Shown piece by piece: positions 63,561 to 64,000 of a stretch of DNA of 64,000 nucleotides. Under the pieces are notes generated by a model. That model was not told the origin of the DNA. It made no database searches and saw only the letters and a list, made by a program, of their open reading frames with translations. How positions within the stretch are numbered: position 1 is the stretch's first letter; the number at the start of each line of letters is the position of its first letter. Source of the DNA: Syngnathus acus (taxonomy: Eukaryota; Chordata; Actinopteri; Syngnathiformes; Syngnathidae); assembly GCF_901709675.1 (NCBI RefSeq), contig NC_051097.1, positions 4,803,039 through 4,867,038 of the forward strand, read 5' to 3'. The position numbers and the translations under genes were made by a program.

Positions 63561-64000
63561 TTTGGTTTATAACAAGTCATAAATCGAGCATTATAAATAA
63601 CTGTCAATAATATTCTACTTCCTACTTAGGTTTGATATCTAAATCTGCCTAGTATGAGTTGGTAGTTAATATAATTAGTTACTATAATATTATGTATTAA
63701 ATGTGTATTTCCTAATTTAGGACAATACATACCGTATCTACACATGCAACACTTTTTTTTTTTCTAAATACAAACTCAAAGTTGAGGTTAGCATGTTGGC
63801 TTGCCCCTCAACAGACGTTCTAGCTTCTCATGGTCCCTTTGCAAAATTGCCCACTACTGGCGTAGACGTAGTAGCGCTTTGACCGAATCTAAATAAACTT
63901 GACTTGAATTAAAGCTATAGATAGAAAATGGACTAGGGAGGGGCCTTTGTCAAACTTTCATGATTGCCTATGGGGAACATAAATGCGATTAAATCAGTCA
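63561..64000. other. no gene recognised
   Basis: AT-rich DNA with TAATTA-like runs; ends mid-sequence at the window edge. Confidence 0.5.

Overview
The window is vertebrate nuclear DNA, most likely from a teleost fish. Coding sequence is sparse and split by GT-AG introns. Long AT-rich non-coding stretches carry dinucleotide microsatellites and many degenerate interspersed repeats of kinds I know from fish genomes: tRNA-type SINEs, MITE-like elements with terminal inverted repeats, hAT-like fragments and a decayed Tigger-type transposase. Nothing looks bacterial or viral. I cannot name the species.

The one gene I can assign with confidence is rgs3, regulator of G-protein signalling 3, on the + strand. 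Six coding exons (11184-12137, 24833-24903, 33075-33176, 34453-34514, 35601-35767, 35841-36041) join in frame into 518 residues. These are a long acidic, disordered N-terminal region and a C-terminal RGS domain, followed by a 3' UTR of about 1.5 kb ending near 37590. The first exon starts at a splice acceptor whose next codon is ATG. It can therefore be an internal exon of a longer protein, or the first coding exon after an untranslated exon (a candidate ends at 2555). The C2, PDZ and PH regions of long mammalian RGS3 were not found in 1-11183.

The most interesting result is a nested set of promoters inside rgs3. At 28262-28441 a GC box, a TATA box and a short ATG exon end in a donor whose phase fits the 33075 exon, predicting a 201-residue short RGS protein. 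At 34150-34514 a CCAAT/GC/TATA promoter lies just before a 5'-extended version of the 34453 exon. A good-context ATG there is in frame and predicts a 161-residue protein that is almost only the RGS domain. One locus would then give a long regulated form and two compact GAPs under separate promoters.

Downstream, 37.6-64 kb holds no gene I can identify. It has a ~306 bp inverted-repeat element just past the rgs3 poly(A) signal, a 628 bp nearly pure TG tract (39785-40412), two copies of one MITE family in opposite orientation (50224-50617, 54973-55263), a CpG-richer island-like segment with a candidate first-exon donor (58230-58680), and a Tigger-like remnant (about 62685-63560). Unique, TAAT-rich sequence around 52.3-54.3 kb and 59.9-62.4 kb may hold conserved regulatory elements, but that needs alignment. 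Much of the remainder looks like ordinary intron or intergenic DNA.
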